Shown: one piece after another, positions 1 through 8,849 of the stretch
Position numbering within the stretch: the stretch's first letter is position 1
Layout: the number at the start of each line of letters is the position of its first letter
Assembly (NCBI GenBank): GCA_900163555.1
Contig: FUHX01000037.1
Coordinates: forward strand, 1-48,642
From: Actinomycetales bacterium JB111
Lineage (GTDB): Bacteria; Actinomycetota; Actinomycetes; Actinomycetales; Actinomycetaceae
DNA length: 48,642 nucleotides
Direction: 5' to 3'
The notes under the pieces: model-generated
Told to the model about the DNA's origin: nothing
The model's input: the letters and a program-made list of their open reading frames with translations, nothing else
Databases searched by the model: none
Translations under genes and position numbers: made by a program

Positions 1-23
1 CCACCGCACCGCCGCGCACCACG

Positions 24-1544
24 GTGCCCAGCCCCCTGCGCCCCGACGAGACCCGCTCGTCGCGCACCGCGTGCGCGGCGGTGCGGTGGTCGAGGCGGTA
101 CCGCCGGGGGGTCGCCGTCACCGATCTGGTCGTGGTCGGCCTCGCCGCCACGGTCGGCGCCCTGCTCGCCGCGGAGCGCGCCGGGTCGTGGGTCGAGCTC
201 GCCGCGCCCGTCGTCCTCGTCGTGGCCTGGTCCCTCGCCCTGCTCCTGTGCCGGACCCGCTCGCCGCGGCGCATGGCCGTCGGCGCCGAGGAGTACAAGC
301 GGGTCGTCCTGGCCTCGGCCGCCACCGCCGGCGTCCTCGGCGTGCTCGCCGTGCTCGTCCAGGGCGCGGGGTCCCCGGCGGTGCGCGCACACCTCCTCGT
401 CACCGTGCCGCTCGGGCTGCTCGGGCTCCTGGTCGGCCGCTGGGTCTGGCGCACCCGCCTGCACCTGCTGCGGCGCCGGGGCGTGGCGCTGTCCGACGTC
501 GTCGTCGTCGGCCAGGAGGCCGACATCGACTACGTCGCCCGCCAGGTCGCCCGCCGCTCGGCCGTCTGCTACCGCGTGGTCGGTCGCGTCATCGACATAC
601 CTGAGGGCGGGGGCGCCGTCGGCGGGACGAGCGCCCCCGCGTCCGGCGAGGACCCGCCCCCCGCCCGGCCCACGGGGCCGGGACCCCTGGACGGGATCCC
701 CACCGCACAGGGCCTGGACCGGGTGCCCGCGATGGTGGCCGAGCTCGGCGCCGACGCGGTCGTGGTCGCCGGCCAGCTCACCGGCGGGACGGCGGCGATC
801 CGCAGCCTCGGCTGGGCGCTGGAGCCCGCGCGCACCGAGCTCGTCCTGGTCTCCTCGCTCGTCAACGTCGCCGGGCCGCGGATCACCATGCGCCCCGTCG
901 AGGGCCTGCCGCTCATGCACGTCGACCAGCCGCGCTTCGAGGGCGGACGGCACGTGGTCAAGCGCGCCCTGGACGTGGTGGTCGCGAGCCTCGCCCTGCT
1001 GGCGATGCTCCCGCTGTTCGCGGTCCTGGCCGTCCTCATCAGGCGCGACTCCGGCGGGCCGGTGTTCTTCTCGCAGACCCGCAACGGCCGCCACGGCGAG
1101 ACCTTCCGCATGCACAAGTTCCGCACGATGGTCACCACCGCGGAGCGGGACCGCGCGGCGCTCGTCGCCGCGAACCAGGGGGCGGGGCCGCTGTTCAAGA
1201 TGAAGGACGACCCCCGCGTCACCCGCGTCGGCGCGGTCCTGCGCCGGCACTCACTCGACGAGCTGCCGCAGTTCTGGAACGTGCTCACGGGCGAGATGTC
1301 CCTCGTGGGGCCGCGCCCGCCGCTGCCCGAGGAGGTCGCCTCCTACGAGGGGCACACCGGCCGCCGTCTCTACATCAAGCCGGGCCTGACCGGGCTCTGG
1401 CAGATCAACGGCCGCTCGAACCTCGACTGGGAGGAGAGCGTCCGCCTCGACCTCTACTACGTCGAGAACTGGTCCGTCACGGGAGATCTCATGATCATGT
1501 GGCGAACCTTCAAGGTCATGGTCCGACCCGAGGGAGCGTACTGA
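24..1544 (+). CDS. Polyprenyl glycosylphosphotransferase (WbaP/PglC-type initiating sugar transferase)
   Basis: This membrane enzyme is expected to transfer a hexose- or HexNAc-1-phosphate from a nucleotide sugar to undecaprenyl phosphate, the first step of repeat-unit synthesis. The N-terminal ~150 residues are hydrophobic and would form about four membrane helices. A CoA-binding-like domain follows (about 155-290) with VVVVG near its start. The bacterial sugar transferase domain begins near K313 (KRALDVVVASLAL) and includes FRMHKFRTM, DELPQFWNVL, SLVGPRPPLP and KPGLTGLWQINGRS. The length (506 aa) fits the family. The start used is a GTG 23 bases from the window edge. The frame stays open to base 3, so the true start may lie outside. 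The stop shares one base with the next ATG. The sugar transferred cannot be read from sequence. Confidence 0.9.
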   Translation: MPSPLRPDETRSSRTACAAVRWSRRYRRGVAVTDLVVVGLAATVGALLAAERAGSWVELAAPVVLVVAWSLALLLCRTRSPRRMAVGAEEYKRVVLASAATAGVLGVLAVLVQGAGSPAVRAHLLVTVPLGLLGLLVGRWVWRTRLHLLRRRGVALSDVVVVGQEADIDYVARQVARRSAVCYRVVGRVIDIPEGGGAVGGTSAPASGEDPPPARPTGPGPLDGIPTAQGLDRVPAMVAELGADAVVVAGQLTGGTAAIRSLGWALEPARTELVLVSSLVNVAGPRITMRPVEGLPLMHVDQPRFEGGRHVVKRALDVVVASLALLAMLPLFAVLAVLIRRDSGGPVFFSQTRNGRHGETFRMHKFRTMVTTAERDRAALVAANQGAGPLFKMKDDPRVTRVGAVLRRHSLDELPQFWNVLTGEMSLVGPRPPLPEEVASYEGHTGRRLYIKPGLTGLWQINGRSNLDWEESVRLDLYYVENWSVTGDLMIMWRTFKVMVRPEGAY

Positions 1545-2680
1545 TGAGCACCGCAGCACAGACCACCGTCCACCCCCCGCTGCGCGCCGCGGTCGTCGGG
1601 GCCGGCTACTGGGGGCCGAACCTGGCCCGCAACTTCGCCGCCAGCGGCGACTGGGAGCTCGCGGCGGTGTGCGACACGGACATGGACCGGGCCACCGCGC
1701 TGGCCAGGCGCACCGGGGCGCAGGCCGCCGTCGCCTCCGTCGACGAGCTGCTCGCCGAGCACGACGTCGACGCGGTCGCCGTGGCGACGCCCGCCCGCAC
1801 GCACCACCCCGTCGCCATGGCGGCGATCGCGGCCGGCAAGCACGTGCTCGTGGAGAAGCCGCTGGCCGACACGGTCGAGCGGGGCCGGGAGATGGTCGAG
1901 GCCGCGGCCGCGGCCGGCACCGTGCTCATGGCCGACCACACCTACTGCTACACGCCCGCGGTCACCCGGATCCGGGACCTGGTGGCGGCCGGCGAGCTGG
2001 GCGACATCCTCTACGTGGACTCCACCCGCATCAACCTCGGACTGGTCCAGCCCGACGTCGACGTGTTCTGGGACCTCGCGCCGCACGACCTGTCGATCCT
2101 CGACTTCGTCCTGCCCGGCGGGCTGCAGCCGCTGTCGGTCCTCGCCCAGGGGGCCGACCCCCTGCGGGCGGGCCGGTCCTGCGTCGGCTACCTCACCCTG
2201 CCCCAGGAGAGCGGCGCGCTCGTGCACATCAACGTCAACTGGCTCTCGCCGACGAAGATCCGCCGGATGGTCATCGGCGGCAGCCGCCGCACCCTGGTCT
2301 GGGACGACCTCAACCCCGCCCAGCGCCTGAGCATCTTCGACCGGGGCGTGGACCTGGCCCGCCAGGAGCGCGAGCGCGGGGACGTGCTCTCGCGCAGGGA
2401 CGTGACGATCTCCTACCGCACCGGCGACACGTGGTCGCCGGCGCTGCCGGAGTACGAGGCGCTGGCCATGATGGTCACCGAGCTCGCCGTCGCGGTGCGC
2501 GGCGGGACCGCCCCGCCCACCGACGGCTCCTCCGCGCTCAGGGTCCTCGACGTCCTCGAGGCCGCGAGCGCCTCCCTCGCCGAGGGCGGCGTGCACACGG
2601 GCCTGCGGCCCGGTCCCGCGGACGAGGCACGCACTGCACCCACGGCGCCCGAGCTCGACGTCGCGGCGGTGGCGCCGTGA
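1544..2680 (+). CDS. Gfo/Idh/MocA family NAD(P)-dependent oxidoreductase
   Basis: This is a 378-aa sugar dehydrogenase-type enzyme. The N-terminal Rossmann motif is GAGYWGPN (19-26). The family EKP motif is at 104-106 and carries the usual catalytic lysine. A D-x-x-x-H-D group at 177-182 fits the sugar-binding face of the second domain. An open frame extends back to 1499, but the ATG at 1544 overlaps the previous stop (TGATG) and sits right before the Rossmann fold, so I chose it. In polysaccharide loci such enzymes often oxidise C3 of a nucleotide sugar (WbpB-like) to provide the ketone for a DegT aminotransferase. The aminotransferase and acyltransferase just downstream fit that use. The substrate itself is inference. 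Confidence 0.9.
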   Translation: MSTAAQTTVHPPLRAAVVGAGYWGPNLARNFAASGDWELAAVCDTDMDRATALARRTGAQAAVASVDELLAEHDVDAVAVATPARTHHPVAMAAIAAGKHVLVEKPLADTVERGREMVEAAAAAGTVLMADHTYCYTPAVTRIRDLVAAGELGDILYVDSTRINLGLVQPDVDVFWDLAPHDLSILDFVLPGGLQPLSVLAQGADPLRAGRSCVGYLTLPQESGALVHINVNWLSPTKIRRMVIGGSRRTLVWDDLNPAQRLSIFDRGVDLARQERERGDVLSRRDVTISYRTGDTWSPALPEYEALAMMVTELAVAVRGGTAPPTDGSSALRVLDVLEAASASLAEGGVHTGLRPGPADEARTAPTAPELDVAAVAP

Positions 2681-3717
2681 ACGCGGGTGGGGGGACCCTG
2701 GACGGCGCCGACGTCGTCGTCACCGGCGGGGCCGGGTTCATCGGCAGCCATCTCGTCGATGCCCTGCTGCGGGACCGCGCCACCCGGTCGGTGACCGTGG
2801 TCGACAACCTGGTCAACGGCAGGCGGGAGAACCTCGCGCTCGACGCCGGGGACCCGCGCCTCAGGCTGGTCGTCGGCGACGTGCGCGACCGGACGACGAT
2901 GGACTCCGTCCTCGACGGCGCCGACGTCGTCCTCCACCTGGCCTGCCTGGGCGTGCGGCACAGCCTGCACGCGCCCGAGGAGAACCACGCGGTCAACGCC
3001 GACGGCTCCCTGACCGTGGGCCTGGCCGCCCGCGACGCCGGGGTGGGGCTGCTCGTGCACGTCTCCAGCAGCGAGGTCTTCGGGACGGCCCAGACCGTGC
3101 CGATGGACGAGCGCCACCCCACCTGGCCCGAGACCGTCTACGGCGCCGGCAAGCTGGCCGGCGAGGCGAACGCCCGCGCGATGTACCGCACGTACGGCCT
3201 GCCCGTGGTCGTGGCCCGCCCCTTCAACACGTACGGCCCGCGCAGCCACCACGAGGGCGACTCCGGCGAGATCATCCCGCGCACGATCGTGCGCATGCTC
3301 GCCGGCTATCCGCCCGTGCTCTACGGCACCGGCGAGCAGACCCGCGACCTGTGCCACGTCCACGACACCGCGGCCGGGCTGCTGGCGCTCGCCGAGTGCC
3401 CGGACGCGGTGGGCGAGACCGTCAACCTGGGCACCGGCACCGAGGTGACGATGCGCGAGCTGTGCCGGGTGATCGCCGAGGCGGTCGGTCGTCCCGACCT
3501 CGTGCCCGAGATGCTCCCCGCCCGACCGGGCGACGTCGGACGCCTGCTCGTGGACCACGGCCGGATGACCGCGCTGACCGGCTGGCGGGCGCGGCGCCGC
3601 CTCGACGACGGCATCGCCGAGCTCGTCGACTGGTTCCGGGCGAGCGCCCGCAGCCCCGCCGAGCTGGTGGCCGAGGTCGCGGAGACCAACTGGGCACCGG
3701 TGCCGGTGACGACATGA
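2677..3717 (+). CDS. NAD-dependent epimerase/dehydratase (extended SDR, nucleotide-sugar)
   Basis: This is a 346-aa extended short-chain dehydrogenase. The NAD-binding motif is TGGAGFIG (16-23). The active-site pair is Y155-x3-K159, with the upstream serine in HVSSSEVFG. The RPFNTYGP segment after the catalytic lysine is typical of UDP-glucuronate decarboxylases, GalE-like epimerases and dTDP-glucose dehydratase relatives. The GTG start overlaps the previous stop by four bases (GTGA); a long open frame upstream is only the shadow of the previous gene. It probably epimerises, decarboxylates or dehydrates a UDP- or dTDP-sugar precursor of the polysaccharide. I cannot separate these reactions by eye. 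Confidence 0.9.
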   Translation: MNAGGGTLDGADVVVTGGAGFIGSHLVDALLRDRATRSVTVVDNLVNGRRENLALDAGDPRLRLVVGDVRDRTTMDSVLDGADVVLHLACLGVRHSLHAPEENHAVNADGSLTVGLAARDAGVGLLVHVSSSEVFGTAQTVPMDERHPTWPETVYGAGKLAGEANARAMYRTYGLPVVVARPFNTYGPRSHHEGDSGEIIPRTIVRMLAGYPPVLYGTGEQTRDLCHVHDTAAGLLALAECPDAVGETVNLGTGTEVTMRELCRVIAEAVGRPDLVPEMLPARPGDVGRLLVDHGRMTALTGWRARRRLDDGIAELVDWFRASARSPAELVAEVAETNWAPVPVTT

Positions 3718-4886
3718 GCGAGCGCATCAACGTGATGCGGCCCTGGCTCGGCGCCGAGGAGGTGACGGCCGTGACCGAGGTCATCACCTCGGGCTGGGTG
3801 GCCCAGGGCCCGCGCACCGCGGACTTCGAGCGGGCCTTCGCCCGCGCCCAGGGCGTCGGCCACGGGGTCGCCACCTCCTCGTGCACCGCCGCCCTGCACC
3901 TGGCCATGGTCGTGGCCGGCGTCCGCCCCGGCGACGACGTCGTCGTGCCGTCCTTCTCGTTCATCGCCACCGCCAACGCCCCGACCTACGTCGGCGCGCG
4001 CCCGGTGTTCGCCGACGTGGACCCCACCACGGGCAACCTCACCGCGCAGAGCGTCGAGGCCGCGCTCACGCCTGCCACGACGGCGGTGATCGCGGTCGAC
4101 CAGGGGGGCGTGCCGGTCGACCTCGCGCCGCTGCGCGAGCTGTGCGACCGCTACTCGCTCGTCCTCGTGGAGGACGCCGCCTGCGGGGCCGGCTCGACCT
4201 ACGAGGGCCGACCGGTCGGCGTCGGGGCGGACCTGACGACCTGGTCCTTCCACCCGCGCAAGCTGCTCACGACCGGCGAGGGCGGGATGCTCACCACCAG
4301 CAACCCGGAGTGGGCCGAGCGCGCCCGCCGGCTCCGGGAGCACGCGATGGACGTCTCGGCGGCCGACCGGCACGCCTCGGTCCTGCCCACCCGGGAGTCC
4401 TACACGGAGATCGGCTTCAACTTCCGCATGACCGACCTCCAGGCGGCGATCGGCCTCGTCCAGCTCGGACGCCTGGAGGAGATGGTGCGCCGTCGCCGGG
4501 CGCTCGCTGCCGACTACCGCGAGGTGCTCGACAGCCTGCCGGACCTGCGGTGCGTCGCGGACCCGCCGTACGGGACGACCAACTTCCAGTCGTTCTGGGT
4601 CGAGGTGCTGCCCGGATTCCCGATGGGGCGCGAGGGACTGATGTCCTGGCTGGCCGCCGACGGGATCTCCGCGCGCCGCGGCATCATGGCCGCCCACCGC
4701 GAGCCCGCGTACGCCGGGCACAGCGGCCAGGTCGTCCCGCTGCCGGTCACTGAGCGGCTCACCGACCACACGCTCATCCTCCCGATGTACGCCACGATGA
4801 CCGCCGAGGAGCTCGACCGGGTCGTCGACTCGCTGGTGTCCGCGGCGCGCTCGGCGATGCGCCCCGGCGGCGGGGGGCGGCCATGA
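3714..4886 (+). CDS. DegT/DnrJ/EryC1/StrS family PLP aminotransferase (copy 1)
   Basis: This is a 390-aa sugar aminotransferase. The PLP lysine is K183 in the motif SFHPRKLLTTGEGG, and the aspartate that contacts the pyridine nitrogen is D154 in LVEDAACGAG. Early family motifs are present (ITSGWVAQGP, PSFSFIATANA). Such enzymes aminate a keto nucleotide sugar using glutamate. The ATG overlaps the previous stop by four bases. The next gene encodes an acyltransferase, which suggests amination followed by N-acylation. The segment DQGGVPVDL differs from the HLYG/HLFG form seen in copy 2 (starts 7681), so the two enzymes probably act on different keto sugars. Confidence 0.92.
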   Translation: MSERINVMRPWLGAEEVTAVTEVITSGWVAQGPRTADFERAFARAQGVGHGVATSSCTAALHLAMVVAGVRPGDDVVVPSFSFIATANAPTYVGARPVFADVDPTTGNLTAQSVEAALTPATTAVIAVDQGGVPVDLAPLRELCDRYSLVLVEDAACGAGSTYEGRPVGVGADLTTWSFHPRKLLTTGEGGMLTTSNPEWAERARRLREHAMDVSAADRHASVLPTRESYTEIGFNFRMTDLQAAIGLVQLGRLEEMVRRRRALAADYREVLDSLPDLRCVADPPYGTTNFQSFWVEVLPGFPMGREGLMSWLAADGISARRGIMAAHREPAYAGHSGQVVPLPVTERLTDHTLILPMYATMTAEELDRVVDSLVSAARSAMRPGGGGRP

Positions 4887-5551
4887 GCGACGTCCTGCTG
4901 CTCGCGGCCGGCGGACTGGCCCGCGAGACCCTGTCCTCGATCCGCCAGGCCGGCACCGACCGCGTGACCGGGATCCTCGACGACGCGGCCACGCTGCACG
5001 GGTCCACGATCGGCGGCGTACCCGTGCTCGGGGGCACCGCCCTCGCCGCCGAGCGCCCCGAGCGGCTCCTGCTGTGCGCGGGGTCCGGGGCCACGCGCCT
5101 GGCCATGGCCGCGCGGCTCGCCGCCCTCGGCGTCGGGCCCGGGCGGTACGCCACGCACCTGCACCCCTCCGTGGCGGTGGGGGAGCGTTGCGGGATCGGG
5201 CCCGGGTCGATCCTCCTCGCCGGCAGCGTGCTGACCTGCGACGTGCGGGTGGGACGGCACGTGGTCCTCATGCCGCGCACCGTCCTCACCCACGACGACG
5301 AGCTCGACGACGGGGTGACCTGCGCCGCCGGCGTCACCCTCGCCGGTCGCGTGAGCGTGGGCGCGCGGGCCTACCTCGGGATGCAGGCCTCCGTCCGTCA
5401 GGGCCTCCGGGTCGGGGCCGACGCCGTGCTCGGCATGGGCGCGGTCGCCCTGCGCGACGTGCCCGACGGCGCGGTGTGGGTGGGCAACCCCGCCGCCCCG
5501 CTGCCGTCGCGCGTCCGGGCCGACCGGGCCGACCGGGCGGGGGTGGCCTGA
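4883..5551 (+). CDS. NeuD/PglD-like left-handed beta-helix sugar acyltransferase
   Basis: This 222-aa protein has the two-part build of NeuD/PglD enzymes. A short nucleotide-sugar-binding N-terminus starts LLLAAGGLARE and contains GVPVLGGTA. Hexapeptide repeats of the left-handed beta-helix follow and end in VWVGNPAAPLP. A histidine in VLTHDDEL sits where the catalytic base of PglD-like enzymes is expected. These enzymes acetylate an amino group on a nucleotide amino sugar with acetyl-CoA. The four-base overlap with the aminotransferase supports stepwise amination and acetylation. Acyl donor and sugar are not shown by the sequence. Confidence 0.88.
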   Translation: MSDVLLLAAGGLARETLSSIRQAGTDRVTGILDDAATLHGSTIGGVPVLGGTALAAERPERLLLCAGSGATRLAMAARLAALGVGPGRYATHLHPSVAVGERCGIGPGSILLAGSVLTCDVRVGRHVVLMPRTVLTHDDELDDGVTCAAGVTLAGRVSVGARAYLGMQASVRQGLRVGADAVLGMGAVALRDVPDGAVWVGNPAAPLPSRVRADRADRAGVA

Positions 5552-5552
5552 G

Positions 5553-6752
5553 ATGCGCGTCCTCGTGTGCCCGGACCGGATGGACATCGGCGGCAGCCAG
5601 CGCCTCGCGGTCGCGCTCGCCGGCGCCGTGCGCCGGCACGGCCACGACCCCGTGCTCTACGCGCCCGACGGGCCGCTCGTCGACCTTGCCGAGGCGGAGG
5701 GCCTGCCCCGGGTCCCCGCCCCGACGTCGGCACGGGCATGGCGCCGCGGGCTCGTCGCCGTCGCCCACCTGCGGGGCGCGGACCTCGTGCACACCTACGA
5801 GCGCGGGCCCGCCGTGCACGCCGCCCTCGCGATCCCCCGCGGCCTGCCCCAGCTGGCCACGGTGCTGGCGATGTCCGTGCCGCGGTCACTGCCCGCCCAC
5901 GTCCCCCTCACCGTCGGTACGCCCGCCCTCGTCGAGCACCTGCGGGCCCGCGGCCGCCGCGCCCACCTGCTCGAGCCGGCCGTCGACGTCGCCCGGCTGC
6001 GGCGGACCGACCCGGCGGCCGCCCGCGCACGGTGGGGCATCGGCTCCGACGAGCTCGTCGTGTCGATGGTCTCCATGCTCACCACCGACCTCGAGAAGCT
6101 CCAGGGCGTCCTCGAGGCGATCCGCGTGGTCGACCGGCTCGCCGACCGCCTCCCGCTGCGGCTGCTCCTGGCCGGCGACGGCGAGGGGCGCGGCGCGGTC
6201 GAGCAGCGCGCCCGGGCCGTCAACGACCGGCACGGCCGCACCGTCGTCCAGCCCGTCGGGCCCCTGCTCGACCCCGGCCCCGTGCACGCGGCGGCCGACA
6301 TCGTGCTCGGCATGGGCTCCGCCGCGATCGCCGGCGCGGCGCACGGCCGGCCCGTCGTCATCCAGGGCGAGGCAGGATCCTGGCGGACCCTGGGTCCCGA
6401 CACGGCCGAGGACCTCGTCCGCGACGGCTGGTTCGGCCGCGGCGGCGCCGGGGCCCGCGACCTCTCGGCCGCACTTACCCGCCTCGCCGACTCCGCCCCG
6501 CTGCGCGCCGAGCTCGGCGCGCTCGGCCACGACCTGGCCCGGTCGCGCTACGACCTCGACGACCGGGCGCGGGAGCTGTCCGCGATCTACGCGGAGGTGG
6601 CAGGCGGCGTCGCCCGCGTCCCCGTCCGCACGACGTCCAGGGCCTGGTCCCTGGCCCGGGCCGCCGCGACCGGCGCCCGCGAGGCGGCCGGGAACCGCCT
6701 CGGATCGGTCGTCGCCCGCGAGGAGCGGGCCAGACAAGGAGCACACCCATGA
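5553..6752 (+). CDS. Glycosyltransferase, GT-B fold (GT4-like), copy 1
   Basis: This 399-aa protein starts with RVLVCPDRMDIGGSQRLAV, the Gly-rich first strand and loop of GT-B glycosyltransferases, and ends with a nucleotide-sugar-binding type half (LLLAGDGEGRGA, DIVLGMGSAA). The usual GT4 E-x7-E signature is not obvious, so the family placement is approximate. It is clearly a paralogue of the protein at 11242-12486: both share GGSQ, VL-MSV, HVPLTVGT and VLGMGS. One base separates its start from the previous stop. It probably adds one sugar of the repeat unit at the cytoplasmic membrane face. Confidence 0.8.
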   Translation: MRVLVCPDRMDIGGSQRLAVALAGAVRRHGHDPVLYAPDGPLVDLAEAEGLPRVPAPTSARAWRRGLVAVAHLRGADLVHTYERGPAVHAALAIPRGLPQLATVLAMSVPRSLPAHVPLTVGTPALVEHLRARGRRAHLLEPAVDVARLRRTDPAAARARWGIGSDELVVSMVSMLTTDLEKLQGVLEAIRVVDRLADRLPLRLLLAGDGEGRGAVEQRARAVNDRHGRTVVQPVGPLLDPGPVHAAADIVLGMGSAAIAGAAHGRPVVIQGEAGSWRTLGPDTAEDLVRDGWFGRGGAGARDLSAALTRLADSAPLRAELGALGHDLARSRYDLDDRARELSAIYAEVAGGVARVPVRTTSRAWSLARAAATGAREAAGNRLGSVVAREERARQGAHP

Positions 6753-7684
6753 CCACCCCCGCCCCGACGATGGCGATCGTCACCCCCACCTATCGCCCCG
6801 ACCTCGACTCCTTCCGCCGGCTGCACGAGTCCGTGCTCCGGCACACGGACGACGACGTCGTCCACCACGCCGCGGTGCCCGGCACCGACGTCGACGCCTT
6901 CCGCGACATCGACTCCCCGCGGCTGCGCGTGTGGTCCTACCAGGAGGTCGCGCCCCCCGGCATCGTCCCCACCGACCGGCTCGGCGCGATCACGCGCCGT
7001 CTGCCCGTCATCTCCAGCCGGGTGAACTGCGCGGGGGTGAGCAGGCGCCGCCCCTGGCAGCCCATCCGGGGCTGGGTGATGCAGCAGCTCGTCAAGCTCA
7101 ACATGGCGGCCCACGTGCGGGCCGACGCGCTGGTCTTCGTCGACTCCGACGTCGTCCTCGTCCGCCGGACGGACGTCGACGACTACCTGAAGGACGGCGC
7201 CGTCCGGTTCTTCAGCCGCACCGACGGCATCACCCGGTCGATGACGCGCCACCACCGGTGGTGCCAGGCCGCCCACCGTCTGCTCGGCCTGCCGTGGAAG
7301 GACCACGACCGCTACCCCGACCACGTGGCCGGGATCGTGTCCTACGACCCGGAGCTCGTGCGCGCCGGGCTCGAGCGGGTCGAGGAGGTGACCGGGACGC
7401 CCTGGGCGCAGGCCGCAGCGCGGTACCTGCACTTCAGCGAGGACACCCTCGTGGGCACCTACCTGCGGCACTTCGCCTCGACGGAGGAGCTCGGGTACAG
7501 CAGCGAGGAGCCGCGGTGCCACAGCCACTGGTCGCCCGAGCCCATGGACGAGGACGAGGCCGAGGAGTTCGTGGCGACCTTCGGGCCCGAGCACCGGGCC
7601 GTGCACATCCAGTCGACGTCGGACACCGACGACCGGCTCATCGACTCGATCGTCGCCCGCGTGGAGCAGGAGGTACGACCATGA
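6749..7684 (+). CDS. DUF6492-like putative glycosyltransferase, copy 1
   Basis: This 311-aa protein begins TMAIVTPTYRPDLDSFRRLH, as in GT-A-like proteins that I associate with DUF6492. A candidate metal/nucleotide motif is DSDVVL, preceded by the conserved block RGWVMQQLVKL. No signal peptide or membrane helix is visible. The ATG overlaps the previous stop by four bases. The product at 8850-9770 is a close paralogue; shared blocks include RGW--QQLVKL, VDSDVVL-RR, FPDHV/YPDHV and YLHFSE/YRHFSE. Position among transferases and sugar-modifying enzymes suggests sugar transfer, but activity in this family is not established to my knowledge. Confidence 0.75.
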   Translation: MTTPAPTMAIVTPTYRPDLDSFRRLHESVLRHTDDDVVHHAAVPGTDVDAFRDIDSPRLRVWSYQEVAPPGIVPTDRLGAITRRLPVISSRVNCAGVSRRRPWQPIRGWVMQQLVKLNMAAHVRADALVFVDSDVVLVRRTDVDDYLKDGAVRFFSRTDGITRSMTRHHRWCQAAHRLLGLPWKDHDRYPDHVAGIVSYDPELVRAGLERVEEVTGTPWAQAAARYLHFSEDTLVGTYLRHFASTEELGYSSEEPRCHSHWSPEPMDEDEAEEFVATFGPEHRAVHIQSTSDTDDRLIDSIVARVEQEVRP

Positions 7685-8844
7685 GCAGCACAGTCCGGAC
7701 CGCACCGAGGACGGCCCCGCCGCCGCGCCCCGCCGCCGGGCCCGTGCCCTTCGTCGACCTCGTCGCCCAGCAGCGCGAGGTGGACGCCGAGGTGCAGGAC
7801 GGCCTGCGGGAGGTCCTGGCCGGCGCCGCCTTCGTCGGCGGCCCCCGGGTGAGCCGCTTCGAGGCGGACTACGCCGGGTACGTCGGGGTCGGCCACTGCG
7901 TCGGGGTCGCCAGCGGCACCGACGCCCTCGAGCTCGCCCTGCGCGCCGTCGGCGTGGGCCCGGGCGACGAGGTCGTCCTGCCCGCAAACACCTTCATCGC
8001 GACCGCCGAGGCGGTGAGCCGCATCGGGGCGACCCCCGTGCTCGTCGACGTCGACCCCGACCACCTGCTCATCGACCCCGACGCCGTCGCCGCCGCGGTC
8101 ACGCCGCGCACCCGCGTGCTCATCCCGGTGCACCTGTTCGGCCAGAGCGCCTTCGTCGAGCAGCTGGTCCCGATCGCCGAACGGGCGGGGCTCGCGATCG
8201 TCGAGGACGCCGCCCAGTCCCAGGGCGCCCGGCGGCACGGGCGGGCGGCCGGATCGACCGGCGACGCCGCCGCGACGAGCTTCTACCCGGGCAAGAACCT
8301 CGGGGCCGCCGGGGACGCCGGCGCCGTCCTCACCGACGACGACGCCACCGCCGCGCGCGTGCGCGCGCTCGGCAACCACGGCAGCGAGGAGCGGTACCGC
8401 CACGACGTCATCGGCATGAACTCCCGGCTCGACGCCGTCCAGGCGGTCGTGCTGCACGCCAAGCTCGCCCGGCTGGAGGGATGGAACCGCGCCCGCCGCG
8501 CGGCGGCGGGCCGGTACGCCGAGCTGCTCGCCGACGTCGACGGGCTCCGCCTGCCCGTCGCGGCCCCCGGCAACGAGCACGTCTGGCACCTGTACCCGGT
8601 GCGGGTGCCGGACCGGGACCGCGTGCTCGAGCACCTGCGGTCGGCCGGCATCGGCGTCGGCATCCACTACCCGGTCCCGGTCCACCTCACCGGCGCCTAC
8701 GCCCACCTCGGCCACGCACCCGGGGCGTTCCCGGTGGCCGAGGAGGCGGCGTCCAGCATGGTCTCCCTGCCGATGTTCCCCCACCTGACCGAGGACCAGC
8801 AGGTCCGGGTGGCCGACGCGCTCAGGGCGGCCCTGGAGGCGTAG
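7681..8844 (+). CDS. DegT/DnrJ/EryC1/StrS family PLP aminotransferase (copy 2)
   Basis: This is a 387-aa sugar aminotransferase. It shows the motif PFVDLVAQQREVDAEV near residue 23, VASGTDALELAL, the aspartate D176 in IVEDAAQSQGA, and the PLP lysine K205 in SFYPGKNLGAAGDAGA. The last motif and the HLFGQ segment resemble 3-aminotransferases of the FdtB/QdtB type, which make 3-amino-3,6-dideoxyhexoses. That suggests, but does not prove, a Fuc3N- or Qui3N-like sugar. The ATG overlaps the previous stop by four bases. It is not a recent duplicate of the protein at 3714-4886, since the motifs around the lysine differ. Confidence 0.92.
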   Translation: MSSTVRTAPRTAPPPRPAAGPVPFVDLVAQQREVDAEVQDGLREVLAGAAFVGGPRVSRFEADYAGYVGVGHCVGVASGTDALELALRAVGVGPGDEVVLPANTFIATAEAVSRIGATPVLVDVDPDHLLIDPDAVAAAVTPRTRVLIPVHLFGQSAFVEQLVPIAERAGLAIVEDAAQSQGARRHGRAAGSTGDAAATSFYPGKNLGAAGDAGAVLTDDDATAARVRALGNHGSEERYRHDVIGMNSRLDAVQAVVLHAKLARLEGWNRARRAAAGRYAELLADVDGLRLPVAAPGNEHVWHLYPVRVPDRDRVLEHLRSAGIGVGIHYPVPVHLTGAYAHLGHAPGAFPVAEEAASSMVSLPMFPHLTEDQQVRVADALRAALEA

Positions 8845-8849
8845 CGGCG

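Noticed and set aside
1457-2596. 379-aa open frame antisense to the Gfo/Idh gene
   Set aside because: Its product is a low-complexity Val/Gly/Asp/His/Arg mix without motifs, as expected opposite a GC-rich gene. The forward frame has clear family motifs.
5074-7680. Long forward frame ahead of the second DegT aminotransferase
   Set aside because: It is the shadow of the acyltransferase, glycosyltransferase and DUF6492 genes. The ATG at 7681 overlaps the previous stop and precedes the family motifs.
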